Below are positions 24,054-34,169 of a stretch of 64,000 bases of DNA, in pieces. The notes beneath the pieces are model-generated. The model searched no databases. It was not told the DNA's origin and saw nothing but the letters and a program-made list of their open reading frames with translations. The DNA is from Lysobacter_L cavernae (GTDB lineage: Bacteria > Pseudomonadota > Gammaproteobacteria > Xanthomonadales > Xanthomonadaceae): NCBI RefSeq assembly GCF_042648505.1, contig NZ_JBHRXK010000002.1:575650-639649 (forward strand), in the 5' to 3' direction. Made by a program: the position numbers and the translations under genes. Each line of letters begins with the position of its first letter. The first letter of the stretch is position 1.

Positions 24054-24962
24054 TCAGACCGCGACGTGGTGGTCGCCGGCCACCGGCGGCGGCGTCTCGC
24101 CGCAGACGTCGCGCCAGAAGTAGTACATCACCCCGAACATCACCACGTAGAGCACCACCAGCAACGCGATGTACACCGGCAGCACCAGCGCCACGCTCAG
24201 CGCCGGGTGCACCAGGCCGCCGATCACGGCGAGCAGGCCGAGTACCAGCCCCAGCACCAGCCCCAGCACGATCGACGCCAGGAACACGACCACCGCCAGC
24301 ACCAGCATCGGCAGCAGGTTCTTCAAGGTGCCGACCAGGCCATCGCCGATCGCGCCGCCGATCGAGCGCGGGGTCAGGGCGATCTGGCCGAAGCCGATCG
24401 CGTAGACGCCGGACAGGAACAGCGCCAGCAGCGTGCCCAGGCCGAGCACGCGACCGAAGCCTTCCGGCAGCGCCGGCAGCGCCGACGGATCCGGCGACTG
24501 CCCCTGCTGCGACAGCGCCAGCACCTGCAGGTACCACTCGAGCAGCCCCTCGCCGAACAGCTTGATCACCACCAGCGCCACAACCAGGTAGATCGCGGTC
24601 ATCAGCAGGCCGAAACCGATCAGGCGCAACGCATCGCCGCGGTCGCGCAACGGCGCCAGCACGTCGCTGGCACGCGCCGGCTGGCCGGATTCGCTGGCGT
24701 GGATCAACCGCAGGTAGCCGCCGACCAGCGGCGGCAGCAGCACGATCGAGAACAGGGTCAAGGCGGCGGCGATGACCAGGCTGCCGTTGGTGTCGGGCTT
24801 GAACAGCGACTGCAACACCAGCTGGATCACGCTGGGGACCAGCGCCACCACCATCAGCAGCGCTGCGCCGCCGAATACCGCGCGGGCGTTGTGGCGGCCC
24901 AGGTTGATGGCGCGCTTGAGCCAGGAGAGACCCGCGAGCGGTCCCATTGCGTGTGTCGTCAT
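24054..24962 (-). CDS. BPSS1780-family multi-pass membrane protein
   Basis: A 302-residue protein with about seven hydrophobic segments, including ARAVFGGAALLMVVALVPSVIQLVL and the Gly/Leu-rich ASIVLGLVLGLVLGLLAVIGGL. The layout (a GLSWLKRAINLGRHN amphipathic start, PPLVGGYLRLIHASESG loop, final VMFGVMYYFWRDVCG) matches the BPSS1780 family of beta/gammaproteobacteria, whose role is unknown. It stands convergent to the RDD gene, with only 2 bp between the stops. The ATG at 24962 is the only start that yields a clean membrane protein. Confidence 0.7.
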   Translation of the reverse strand: MTTHAMGPLAGLSWLKRAINLGRHNARAVFGGAALLMVVALVPSVIQLVLQSLFKPDTNGSLVIAAALTLFSIVLLPPLVGGYLRLIHASESGQPARASDVLAPLRDRGDALRLIGFGLLMTAIYLVVALVVIKLFGEGLLEWYLQVLALSQQGQSPDPSALPALPEGFGRVLGLGTLLALFLSGVYAIGFGQIALTPRSIGGAIGDGLVGTLKNLLPMLVLAVVVFLASIVLGLVLGLVLGLLAVIGGLVHPALSVALVLPVYIALLVVLYVVMFGVMYYFWRDVCGETPPPVAGDHHVAV

Positions 24963-25072
24963 GTGTCTTGGTCCCCGGGACGAAGCGTGGCGCGTCGGTG
25001 CGCCGATGGCGCTGATGCTAGCCGATTTGCGTCGATCGATCCGTGCCGGTCGATAGCGGCGGACGGCTTGCG

Positions 25073-25825
25073 CTAGCGGCGAGCCAGGCCAAGCGCGTGG
25101 TGGACGAAACGCCGCAGCACGCGGCGCGCCTGCGGCGTTGCGCGGATGTTGCCGGTGATGGTCTTCGGGCACTGGCCCTCGCGCTGCAGCGCGACCTTGC
25201 GCGCCTGCACGTAGCCGCGCATGTGGGTGGCGCTGAATTCGGGATGGAACTGCACGCCCCAGGCGCGGTCGCCCCAGCGGAATGCATGGCACTCGTCGCG
25301 CTGCGAGCGGGCCAGCACGGTCGCGCCGTCCGGCACGCGCAGCACCGACTGCAGGTGGGTGGCCTGGACCGGAAACTGTGCGGGCAGGCCGGCGAACAGC
25401 AGGTCGTGCTCGGCGTGCGGGTGCAGGTCGAGATCGACCGTACCCATCTCGCGCCCGGCTGGGTTGTCGCCGACCTCGCCGCCGAGCGCATGCGCGAGCA
25501 GCTGGTGGCCGTAGCAGATGCCCAGCAGCGGCAGGCCCGCGTGCGCGGCGTCGCGCAACCAATCGGCGCTGCGCTCGCTCCAGTCGTGGCGGTCGGTGAC
25601 CATCGCGCCGGAACCGGTGACGATCACGCCGGTAAATGCAGTGCCGGCAGCCCCCGCGCGTGACGGCAGCGCTTCGCCGGCTTCGACATTCACCACCACC
25701 GCCTCGTCGGCGGCAAGGCCGGCAGCGACGCGGATCCAGTGTGGAAAACCGCGGTGGCGGCGCATCGAGACAACCGGCTGGCCGGTCTCGAGGATCAGGA
25801 AAGGACCGGGATGGCGATGGGTCAC
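25073..25825 (-). CDS. class I glutamine amidotransferase
   Basis: A 250-residue single-domain glutaminase-like protein. The nucleophile elbow is GICYGHQLL (C104), and the catalytic pair is HPEF (H194, E196). The segment HAFRWGDRAWGVQFHPEFSATHMRGYV and the lack of an attached synthase domain match the stand-alone GuaA-like amidotransferases (YfeJ group), some of which act as gamma-glutamyl hydrolases. The start is uncertain: GTG at 25825 is chosen; a TTG five codons upstream is also open. It is divergent from glyQ across 100 bp. Confidence 0.8.
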   Translation of the reverse strand: MTHRHPGPFLILETGQPVVSMRRHRGFPHWIRVAAGLAADEAVVVNVEAGEALPSRAGAAGTAFTGVIVTGSGAMVTDRHDWSERSADWLRDAAHAGLPLLGICYGHQLLAHALGGEVGDNPAGREMGTVDLDLHPHAEHDLLFAGLPAQFPVQATHLQSVLRVPDGATVLARSQRDECHAFRWGDRAWGVQFHPEFSATHMRGYVQARKVALQREGQCPKTITGNIRATPQARRVLRRFVHHALGLARR

Positions 25826-25887
25826 GGCGGCGTTCGGCAAGGCGGTCTGGGAGGCGTGTGCGGGCCAAGAATCGCAAGGCCCGTCGC

Positions 25888-25893
25888 TATACT
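25888..25893 (+). promoter_or_regulatory. -10 element of glyQS
   Basis: TATACT lies 32 nt upstream of the glyQ start codon in the 100-bp divergent region. No clear -35 hexamer is visible at 16-18 bp spacing. Confidence 0.4.
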
Positions 25894-25925
25894 AGCGCGC
25901 TTTGCTGCAACTCCATGAGCGACGC

Positions 25926-26875
<950 letters not shown>

Positions 26876-26876
<1 letters not shown>

Positions 26877-28984
26877 TGGCGATGCGTCCGCTGCTGATCG
26901 AACTGGGCACCGAGGAGCTGCCGGTCAAGGCGTTGCCGGGCCTGGCGCAGGCCTTCTACGACGGCGTCATCGACGGCCTGGCCAAGCGCGGCATCGCCTT
27001 CGCGCGCGGCGAGTCCAAGCCGCTGTACACGCCGCGCCGCCTCGCCGTGAAGCTGCCCGGCGTCGAAACGCAACAGCCCGAGCAGAGGTCGGAGGTGCTC
27101 GGCCCCTACCTCAACATCGCCCTTGATGGCGACGGCCAACCGACCAAGGCGCTGCAGGGTTTTGCCACCAAGGCCGGCATCGATTGGACCGCGCTGGAGA
27201 AAACCACCGACGCCAAGGGCGAGCGCTTCGTCCATCGCGCGGTCAAGCCCGGCGCGCTCACGCGCGAGCTGCTGCCGGAGATCGTGCGCGAGGCCATCGC
27301 CGCGATGCCAATTCCCAAGCCGATGCGCTGGGGTGACCACGATTACGGCTTCGCGCGCCCGGTGCACTGGCTGGTGCTGCTGCACGGCAAGGACGTGGTC
27401 GACGCCGAACTGCTCGGCGTGCGCAGCGACCGCATGAGCCGCGGCCACCGCTTCATGCACGACAAGCCGGTATGGTTCTCCACGCCCGACGACTACGTCG
27501 AGTTCCTGCGTGGCGCGAAAGTGCTGGTCGATCCGGACGAGCGCCGCGAGCGCATCGTCCACGAGGTCAACACCGCCGCGCAGGCCGCTGGCGGCAGCGC
27601 ACGCATTGACGCCGGCATCCTCGAGGAGGTCAACGGCCTCACCGAGTGGCCCAAGGCCGTGGCCTGCAGCTTCGAGCGCGAGTTCCTCGCCGTGCCGTCC
27701 GAAGCCTTGATCGCGACGATGGAAGCCAACCAGAAGTTCTTCCCGGTGCTCGACGCCGACGGCAGGCTCAGCGAGCACTTCGTCGGCATCGCCAACATCG
27801 AGTCGAAGGACGAGAACGAGGTGCGCAAGGGCTACGAACGCGTGATCCGTCCGCGCTTCGCCGATGCCAAGTTCTTCTTCGTCGAGGACATGAAGCAGGG
27901 CCTGGTGTCGATGAACGACGGCCTGGCAACGGTGAAGTACCAGGACAAGCTCGGCACGATCGCCGACAAGGTCGCGCGCGTAGCCGCATTGGCCGAGGCC
28001 ATCGCGGCGCAGGTCGGCGTCGAACCGGCACTGGCGCGTCGCGCCGCCGAGTTGTCGAAAGCCGACCTGCAGTCGCGTCTGGTCAACGAGTTCCCCGAGC
28101 TGCAGGGCATAGCCGGCCGCTACTACGCCGCGGTCGAGAACCAGCCGCTGGAGGTCGCGGACGCCATCGACGAGGCCTACATGCCGCGCTTTGCCGGCGA
28201 TGCGATCGCGCCGAGCAAGTTGGGCCAGGTGCTGGCGATTGCCGAGCGGTTGGATACGTTGGCCGGCGGCTTTGCCGCGGGACTGAAGCCGACCGGCAAC
28301 AAAGATCCCTTCAGCCTGCGGCGTAACGCGCTGGGTTTGGCTCGCACGATTGTTGAGTCGGGCTCCGACTTGGATCTTAAGGTTTTCATCAGCTCCGCCG
28401 TCGGATTGATCGGAGAGAAGGGAGGAGCGGGAAAGGGGAAACCAGAGTTGTTTGATTTGATGGATGCGCGCTCGAAAGAAATCTATGACTTCATTTTCGA
28501 CCGCCTTCGCGGCTACTACACCGACCAGTCGGTGCCGTCACAGCAGTTCAGCGCCGTCGCCGAACTGAAGCCGGCTTCACTCCTCGACTTCGACCACCGC
28601 CTCAGCGCCATCGGCGAATTCGCCAAGCTGCCCGAAGCCGAAGCCCTCGCCGCCGCCAACAAGCGCATCCGCAACATCCTCAAGAAGGTCGACGGCGAGC
28701 TGCCGACCACGATCGACGCAACGCTGTTCGCCGAGAACGCCGAGCGCGACCTCGCCGAAGCGGTCGATGCCGCCATCGCCGACACCGACCCGTTGCTGGC
28801 GCAGCGCGACTACGTCGCCGTGCTCGGCCGCCTGGCGCGGTTGCGCCCGCAGGTCGACGCGTTCTTCGACGCGGTTATGGTCAACGTCGACGACGTGGCG
28901 CTGCGCAACAACCGCCTGGCCCTGCTCAAGCGCCTGTCCGACCGCCTCTGCAGCATCGCCGCGATCGAGCACCTGTCGATCTGA
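26876..28984 (+). CDS. glyS: glycine--tRNA ligase beta subunit
   Basis: The tRNA-binding beta subunit, 702 residues (E. coli 689). It opens LLIELGTEELPVKALPGL, has PMRWGDHDYGFARPVHWLVLL and AMEANQK-type block EALIATMEANQKFFPVL, an HD-like region, and a C-terminal anticodon-binding-like domain ending NRLALLKRLSDRLCSIAAIEHLSI. A segment of about 160 nt (28335-28500), encoding roughly the GEKGGAGKGKPELFDLMD stretch and its flanks, uses A/T-ending codons (GGA, CTT, ATT, TTG, AAA) unlike the rest of the gene. Confidence 0.97.
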
Positions 28985-29009
28985 CCTGTAGTCGCGGTTA
29001 TCACCACTG

Positions 29010-29042
29010 AAGAAAGGGCCGGCTATTCGCTGGCCCTTTCTT
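29010..29042. terminator. bidirectional terminator between glyS and the TonB receptor gene
   Basis: A perfect 11-bp stem AAGAAAGGGCC / GGCCCTTTCTT with an 11-nt loop. T-runs at both ends allow termination of glyS (plus) and of the receptor gene (minus), which converge here. Confidence 0.85.
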
Positions 29043-29062
29043 CGTCCCGCTGTGGCTTCGAC

Positions 29063-31978
29063 TCAGAACTTGTAGTTGGCGCCCACGTAGTAGGCGCGGC
29101 CGATCGCGTCGTACAGCGCCGAACCGAAGCCGGTGCCGAACAGATTCACCGGCGGATCAGAGTCGAACAGGTTGGTGACGCCGGCGTAGACCTCCCAACC
29201 TTCGCCGAACCGGTAAGCGCCGCGCACGTCGTGGAAGACGCCCGAGCCGGCCTTGATGGGCGTCGTCGAGGTCGGGTTGGCCTTGAAGCTGGCGTTGGTG
29301 ACGCGCAGCCCGTCGGAGACATAGCGCGAGTTCCAGCTCACGTCCCAGCTGTCACGTCCGTACATCACGCCGAGCGTGGCTTTCCACTCCGGGAAACCCA
29401 GGGTTTTGTTCTGGTCCTCGGACTCGTCCGGGGAATCCTGGAACGGGAAGTCGGTATAGCCCAGGACCTTGGTTGCGTTGAGGTTCCAACGCATCTTGCC
29501 GCCCACCAGGTCGAAGTTGTAATAGACCCCGATATCCACGCCGTCCGTCTCGGTGGCGGCGATGTTCTCGTTGATGGAACGGACGAAGGTGATCTGGCCG
29601 GTGAGCGGATCGCGCGTGATGTTGCCGCAGAAGACATTGCCGATGCCCGAGACCGAGTCGACGCAGCGGTCCGCGGTTTGCTGGCCGCTGGGCGCGGTGA
29701 TTGCGTCTTCTATCTTGATTTCCCAGTAATCGGCATTGAGGCCGAAGCCCGGCAGGAAGGTCGGTGTGAAAACGAAGCCCGCGGTCCAGCTGCGGCCCGT
29801 CTCCGGATCGAGGTTGGGGTTGCTGCCCGACAACCCTTCGTTGGTGCCGGTCACCTCGTCCTCGAAGCCCGGGGGAATACCGAGCGCGGCGCAGTTGGCG
29901 CGGCGCACGGCCGGATCCGCGGCGTTGTCGAGCTGCCTGCTGTCGCAAGGATCGGTGATGGCAAAGAAATTCTGCGACTGCCCGCTGAACAGTTCGTCAA
30001 TGTTCGGCGCACGCACCGCCGCCGACATGTTGCCGCGGATGCGCAGGCTATCGTTGACCGCCCAGTCCAGGTTGTAGCGCCAGGCCTCGGTGCTGCCGAT
30101 GGTGTCGTACTGCGAATAACGGGCCGCGGCGCCCACGGCGAGACTCTTGACCATGACAAGATCGGACAGGATCGGCACCGCGACTTCGGCCCAGACTTCC
30201 TTCACGTTGTAGCTGCCGCCCGAGCTGGGGATGGCGTTGAGGAAGGTCTGGCCGGAGACGTCCAGCGGATCGTTGTCCTGATGGCTGGTCTCGCGGCGGT
30301 ACTCCACACCCATGCCCAAGCTCATCGGGCCAGCCGGCAGGTCGAACAGGTTGTTGTTGGTCAGCGAACCACCGGCGACGAACTGGGTCAGGCGTGTCTT
30401 GGTGATGGTCGTGGTGTTGAACCGGCTGGACGCCGCCGTACTGATGGCGCCATCGCCGAAGACGCTGAACGGAATGCAGCTGGCGGCCACCTCCGGCGAG
30501 ATGATGCCGTCGGGGCTGAGGCTGTTGAGGAAATAAGCCTCGTTGACCGCGGTCGGATCGATCTGCGAGCGGCAGACGATCTGGCCGGTGGCCGGATCAC
30601 GCACCGCATCCAGGCCGGCATAGAAACGCTCGAGCACGCGGTTGTTGAGGTTCTCACGGCGCTCGTGGGTCCGGCCGTAGTTGACCGATGCGTCGTACAA
30701 CCAGTCCTCCGTCACGACGCCCTCAATGCCGAACACGACGCGGCCGGTCTGGCGCTCGGTGGCCTCGCCGCGGCGGCCTGCATCGACGTCGTTGCGCGAC
30801 ACCCGGAAGTCGCTGTTGCCCGTCACCGCGGCCAGTTCCGGCGAGATGTAGGCATTGTCCGACTGGATCAGGTGAGCATTGCCGGTAGTCGCGCTGCCGA
30901 AGGCCGGCGAGAAGTACGACTTGACGTCGACCAGACTGTAGGTGCCTTCAAAGTACAGGCGGTGATCCTGGGTCAGGTCGAAACCGGCCACCGAACTGAG
31001 CGTGGTGCGGTCGTACTTGGGTTGCAGCTGCAACGTCCGATTGCCGTCGATGTGATCGCAATCCGAGCAGCGGGCGGTGTCCATGACCCCGTCAAAGCGC
31101 TGATTGCGGAAACTGCCGCCCGGATCGAACACGTAGCGATTGGCGAGGTCGGTCTGCGTGGTGGTCGTGAACGTGCCGCCATCGGTGATACGGAAGCTGC
31201 CGGCGTCGGGCATCAGCACGCTATCCGTCGGGCCTCCCGGCGTGTTGATCGTGCTGTAGACCTGGCGGCCGAAGCGATCACGGAATTGCAGGGCGTTCTG
31301 ACGGCTGTGCTCGAGCGACACCGCGAAGTTACCGCGGTCCTCGGCGAAGTTCTTGCCGCCGGTGACCGACAAAAACTTCTCGTCGAAGCCGCCGTGCTGG
31401 CTGTCGCCGTACTGCGCGCGCAGGGCCAAGCCTTCATAGCTCTTCTTGAGGATGAAGTTGACCACGCCGCTGACCGCGTCGGCGCCGTACACGGCCGAAG
31501 CACCACCGGTGATGATTTCAACCCGGTCGACCCAGTCGGTGGGGATCAGGTTGGTATCGACCGCCGACGAACCCGAGGACGAAGCAACCATGCGGCGGCC
31601 GTTGACCAGCACCAGGGTGCGGGCCGTGCCGAGGTTGCGCAGGTCCTGCATGGCCACGCCGGCGGTGCCGATGAAACGGCCGGAGTTGCCCATCGTGAAC
31701 GTGGTGGCCAACTGCGGCATCGTGGTCAACAGGTCGCCGATGTTGACCGCACCGGTGGCCTTGATGTCCTCAGCGGTCAGGATGCTGATCGGTGCCGGCG
31801 ACACCACGTTGGGGTTGGAGATGCGCGAACCGGTCACGGTCACCGTGCCCAGTTCTTTCACTTGCGCATCGTCCGCAGCCGCGGCTGCAGGATCCACACT
31901 TTGGGCCTGCGCTTTCGGCACGATCACAGTGGTCAATGCAGCGCACACGGCCGCGGTCAGAAGTTTCCTGTGCTTCAT
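29063..31978 (-). CDS. TonB-dependent outer-membrane receptor
   Basis: A 971-residue receptor with a signal peptide (ending KAQAQ), a TonB-box-like LGTVTVTGSRI, a plug domain (LTAEDIKATGAVNIGDLLTTMPQ, DLRNLGTARTLVLVNGRRM, VDRVEIITGGASAVYGADAVSGVVNFILKK) and a 22-strand barrel ending in YVGANYKF with a terminal Phe, the outer-membrane insertion signal. The type resembles the large Xanthomonad/Caulobacter receptors for carbohydrates, peptides or siderophores. No regulator or inner-membrane partner adjoins it, so the substrate stays open. GGAGAG precedes the ATG. Confidence 0.92.
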   Translation of the reverse strand: MKHRKLLTAAVCAALTTVIVPKAQAQSVDPAAAAADDAQVKELGTVTVTGSRISNPNVVSPAPISILTAEDIKATGAVNIGDLLTTMPQLATTFTMGNSGRFIGTAGVAMQDLRNLGTARTLVLVNGRRMVASSSGSSAVDTNLIPTDWVDRVEIITGGASAVYGADAVSGVVNFILKKSYEGLALRAQYGDSQHGGFDEKFLSVTGGKNFAEDRGNFAVSLEHSRQNALQFRDRFGRQVYSTINTPGGPTDSVLMPDAGSFRITDGGTFTTTTQTDLANRYVFDPGGSFRNQRFDGVMDTARCSDCDHIDGNRTLQLQPKYDRTTLSSVAGFDLTQDHRLYFEGTYSLVDVKSYFSPAFGSATTGNAHLIQSDNAYISPELAAVTGNSDFRVSRNDVDAGRRGEATERQTGRVVFGIEGVVTEDWLYDASVNYGRTHERRENLNNRVLERFYAGLDAVRDPATGQIVCRSQIDPTAVNEAYFLNSLSPDGIISPEVAASCIPFSVFGDGAISTAASSRFNTTTITKTRLTQFVAGGSLTNNNLFDLPAGPMSLGMGVEYRRETSHQDNDPLDVSGQTFLNAIPSSGGSYNVKEVWAEVAVPILSDLVMVKSLAVGAAARYSQYDTIGSTEAWRYNLDWAVNDSLRIRGNMSAAVRAPNIDELFSGQSQNFFAITDPCDSRQLDNAADPAVRRANCAALGIPPGFEDEVTGTNEGLSGSNPNLDPETGRSWTAGFVFTPTFLPGFGLNADYWEIKIEDAITAPSGQQTADRCVDSVSGIGNVFCGNITRDPLTGQITFVRSINENIAATETDGVDIGVYYNFDLVGGKMRWNLNATKVLGYTDFPFQDSPDESEDQNKTLGFPEWKATLGVMYGRDSWDVSWNSRYVSDGLRVTNASFKANPTSTTPIKAGSGVFHDVRGAYRFGEGWEVYAGVTNLFDSDPPVNLFGTGFGSALYDAIGRAYYVGANYKF

Positions 31979-32368
31979 CAGAGCTCTCCGTTGGCAAACA
32001 CTCAGTCGGGGGAATCCGAGCGAAAGACGGCAGCTTGGCCAGAGCAGCGCTGGCTATTTGCGCAATGTGGCGGAAATTACGACTTCTTAACGAGACCCGC
32101 AAGGGCCGGGGACACCCCAAGTCCGCGCTCCCCCCGCGCCCCCATTCAGTCTGAGGGCGATCCGCCCGCAACGCCTCAAAGCAACTCCGCTGCGAAGCCC
32201 GATGCGGCGTTGTACCGCGGCCCTCTCGTCATGCCCGACGTCGACACGGCGACTCGCGTCCGGGCCGGGCTCGCCACCATCGGCGGCGGCTTTGGACACC
32301 GCGGTGTGATCGATCGTGGCTTCGTGCATTGATCGGCTTTTTGACGCCGTCCGGTTATTCTGCCGCGC
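31979..32368. other. 390-bp divergent intergenic region (TonB receptor / tamA)
   Basis: No gene is supported here. The part nearest the receptor carries its ribosome binding site and an A/T-richer patch at about 32060-32090 (GGAAATTACGACTTCTTAA), which probably holds the receptor promoter. The remainder has no clear hairpin or operator. GGTTATTCT at 32351-32359 may be part of the tamA promoter. Confidence 0.4.
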
Positions 32369-34162
32369 ATGCCCCCCCTCCCCCGCGTCCTGGCCACCGC
32401 TGCGTTGTTGCTTGTCGCAGCTGGCACAGCCCAGGCGGCGAAGGTCGTGCAGGTCGACATCCACGGCCTCGACGAGATCAAGGCCGCCAACGTGCGCGGC
32501 GCCTTGTCGCTGGTCGACACGATCGACAAGGAGGTCTCGGGCCGGCGCCTGGGCTACCTGCTGCGCGAGGCCGAGGACGAGACGCGCGAGGCGCTGGAAC
32601 CGTTCGGCAATTACTCGCCGCAAATCGAGATCGAGCGCAGCGGCAGCGGCAGCGGCGAAGCGGTCAAGGTGTCGATCACGGTGACGTTGACCGATCCGGT
32701 GCGCGTACGCCGCGCCGACATCGCCATCATCGGCGAGGGCAACGAGGACCATTACCTGCAGGAAGACCTGGCCGCGTTCAAACCGCAGGTCGGCGACGTG
32801 TTCGAGCACGCGCTGTACGAGGCCAGCAAGACCAAGGTCACCCGCCGCCTGGCCGAGCGCGGCTACTTCGATGCCGACTTCGTCTCGCGCCGGGTCGAGG
32901 TGACCCGTGCCGAGCGCGCGGCCGACATCGACCTGGTCTGGAACAGCGGTGGCCGCTACGACATGGGCGCGATCACCTTCACGCAGACGCCCGAGCACAT
33001 CATCCGCGACAGCCTGCTCGACAAGCTGGTGTACTGGGAACAGGGCAGCTACTGGCACCAGGGCAAGCTCGACCGCTTCCGCGAATCGCTGACGCGGCTG
33101 GACTACTTCTCCAGCATCGACATCGAGCCGCACCCCGAGGCCGTGGTCGACAACGAAGTGCCGGTGACGGTGACGCTGACCCCGGCCAAGCGCACCGTCT
33201 ACACCGCCGGCCTGAGTTACGGCACCGACAGCGGCGCCGGCGTGCGCCTGGGCGCCGAACGGCGCTACGTCAACGACCGCGGCCACAAGGCGCTGGCGCA
33301 GATCGACTGGGCCGAGACGCGCAAGACCGCGACCGCGCAGTACCGCATCCCGGCGTTCGCCTGGCTCGACGGCTGGTTCACCTTCAGCGCGCAGTACTAC
33401 GACGAACAGAGCGACTACATGGACACGCGCAAGGTCGAACTGGTCGCCAGCCGCAGCGGCCAGATCAACCGTCGCCTCAACGCCATCGCCTCGGTGCATG
33501 CGCTGCGCGAACGCTGGGCCTACGTCGCCGACGATGACGGCGACGAGGCCACGCCGGTGAGCTACCAGTACGCCACGTTTCTGTACCCGTCGTTGCGCGG
33601 CGAATACATCGATGCCGACGACCGCATCTTTCCGCGCAAGGCGGTCGGCCTCACCGTCGAGGTGCGCGGCGGCCTCGAAGGCGTCGGCTCCGACGCCAAT
33701 TTCGCCCAGGCCTGGGCGGTGGCCCGCTGGTACCAGGGCATGGGCCCGAGCAACCGCCTGATCCTGCGCGCAGAGGCCGGCGGCACCTTCACCAACGCGC
33801 TCATCAACATGCCGCCGAGCCTGCGCTTCTTCGCCGGCGGCGACCGCAGCATCCGCGGCTACGGCTTCCGCGAGGTCGGCCCGACCACGATCGGCAGCGA
33901 CGGCAAGAAGTACGCGCTCGGCGCCAAGAACGTGCTGACCGGCACCGCCGAGTTCGAGCACTACTTCAACGACAGCTGGGGCGGCGCGGTCTTCGTCGAC
34001 GCCGGCGACGCCTTCGACGACACGCCCGACATCCACACCGGCGTCGGCTTCGGCGTACGCTGGAAATCGCCGGTGGGGCCGGTGCGCTTCGACATCGCGC
34101 GCGGCCTCAACGACCCGGACTCGGACTACGAGATCTACCTCAACATCGGTGCGGACTGGTGA
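32369..34162 (+). CDS. tamA: translocation and assembly module outer-membrane protein TamA
   Basis: An Omp85-family barrel that, with TamB, moves autotransporters or phospholipids to the outer membrane. The 597-residue protein has a signal peptide (ending GTAQA), three POTRA-like domains (about 22-275; the third ends with RLDYFSSIDIEPHPEAV) and a 16-strand barrel. The lid-loop motif is SIRGYGFREVGPT, the conserved V/I-R-G-Y/F signature. The C-terminus reads EIYLNIGADW. It is followed by tamB after 7 nt. Confidence 0.92.
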   Translation: MPPLPRVLATAALLLVAAGTAQAAKVVQVDIHGLDEIKAANVRGALSLVDTIDKEVSGRRLGYLLREAEDETREALEPFGNYSPQIEIERSGSGSGEAVKVSITVTLTDPVRVRRADIAIIGEGNEDHYLQEDLAAFKPQVGDVFEHALYEASKTKVTRRLAERGYFDADFVSRRVEVTRAERAADIDLVWNSGGRYDMGAITFTQTPEHIIRDSLLDKLVYWEQGSYWHQGKLDRFRESLTRLDYFSSIDIEPHPEAVVDNEVPVTVTLTPAKRTVYTAGLSYGTDSGAGVRLGAERRYVNDRGHKALAQIDWAETRKTATAQYRIPAFAWLDGWFTFSAQYYDEQSDYMDTRKVELVASRSGQINRRLNAIASVHALRERWAYVADDDGDEATPVSYQYATFLYPSLRGEYIDADDRIFPRKAVGLTVEVRGGLEGVGSDANFAQAWAVARWYQGMGPSNRLILRAEAGGTFTNALINMPPSLRFFAGGDRSIRGYGFREVGPTTIGSDGKKYALGAKNVLTGTAEFEHYFNDSWGGAVFVDAGDAFDDTPDIHTGVGFGVRWKSPVGPVRFDIARGLNDPDSDYEIYLNIGADW

Positions 34163-34169
34163 GGCACGG

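Noticed and set aside
29231..32332. A 1033-codon open frame antisense to the TonB receptor and running past it
   Set aside because: Same GC-bias artefact; composition is Ala/Val/Arg-rich with no domain pattern, and the receptor sequence is convincing.
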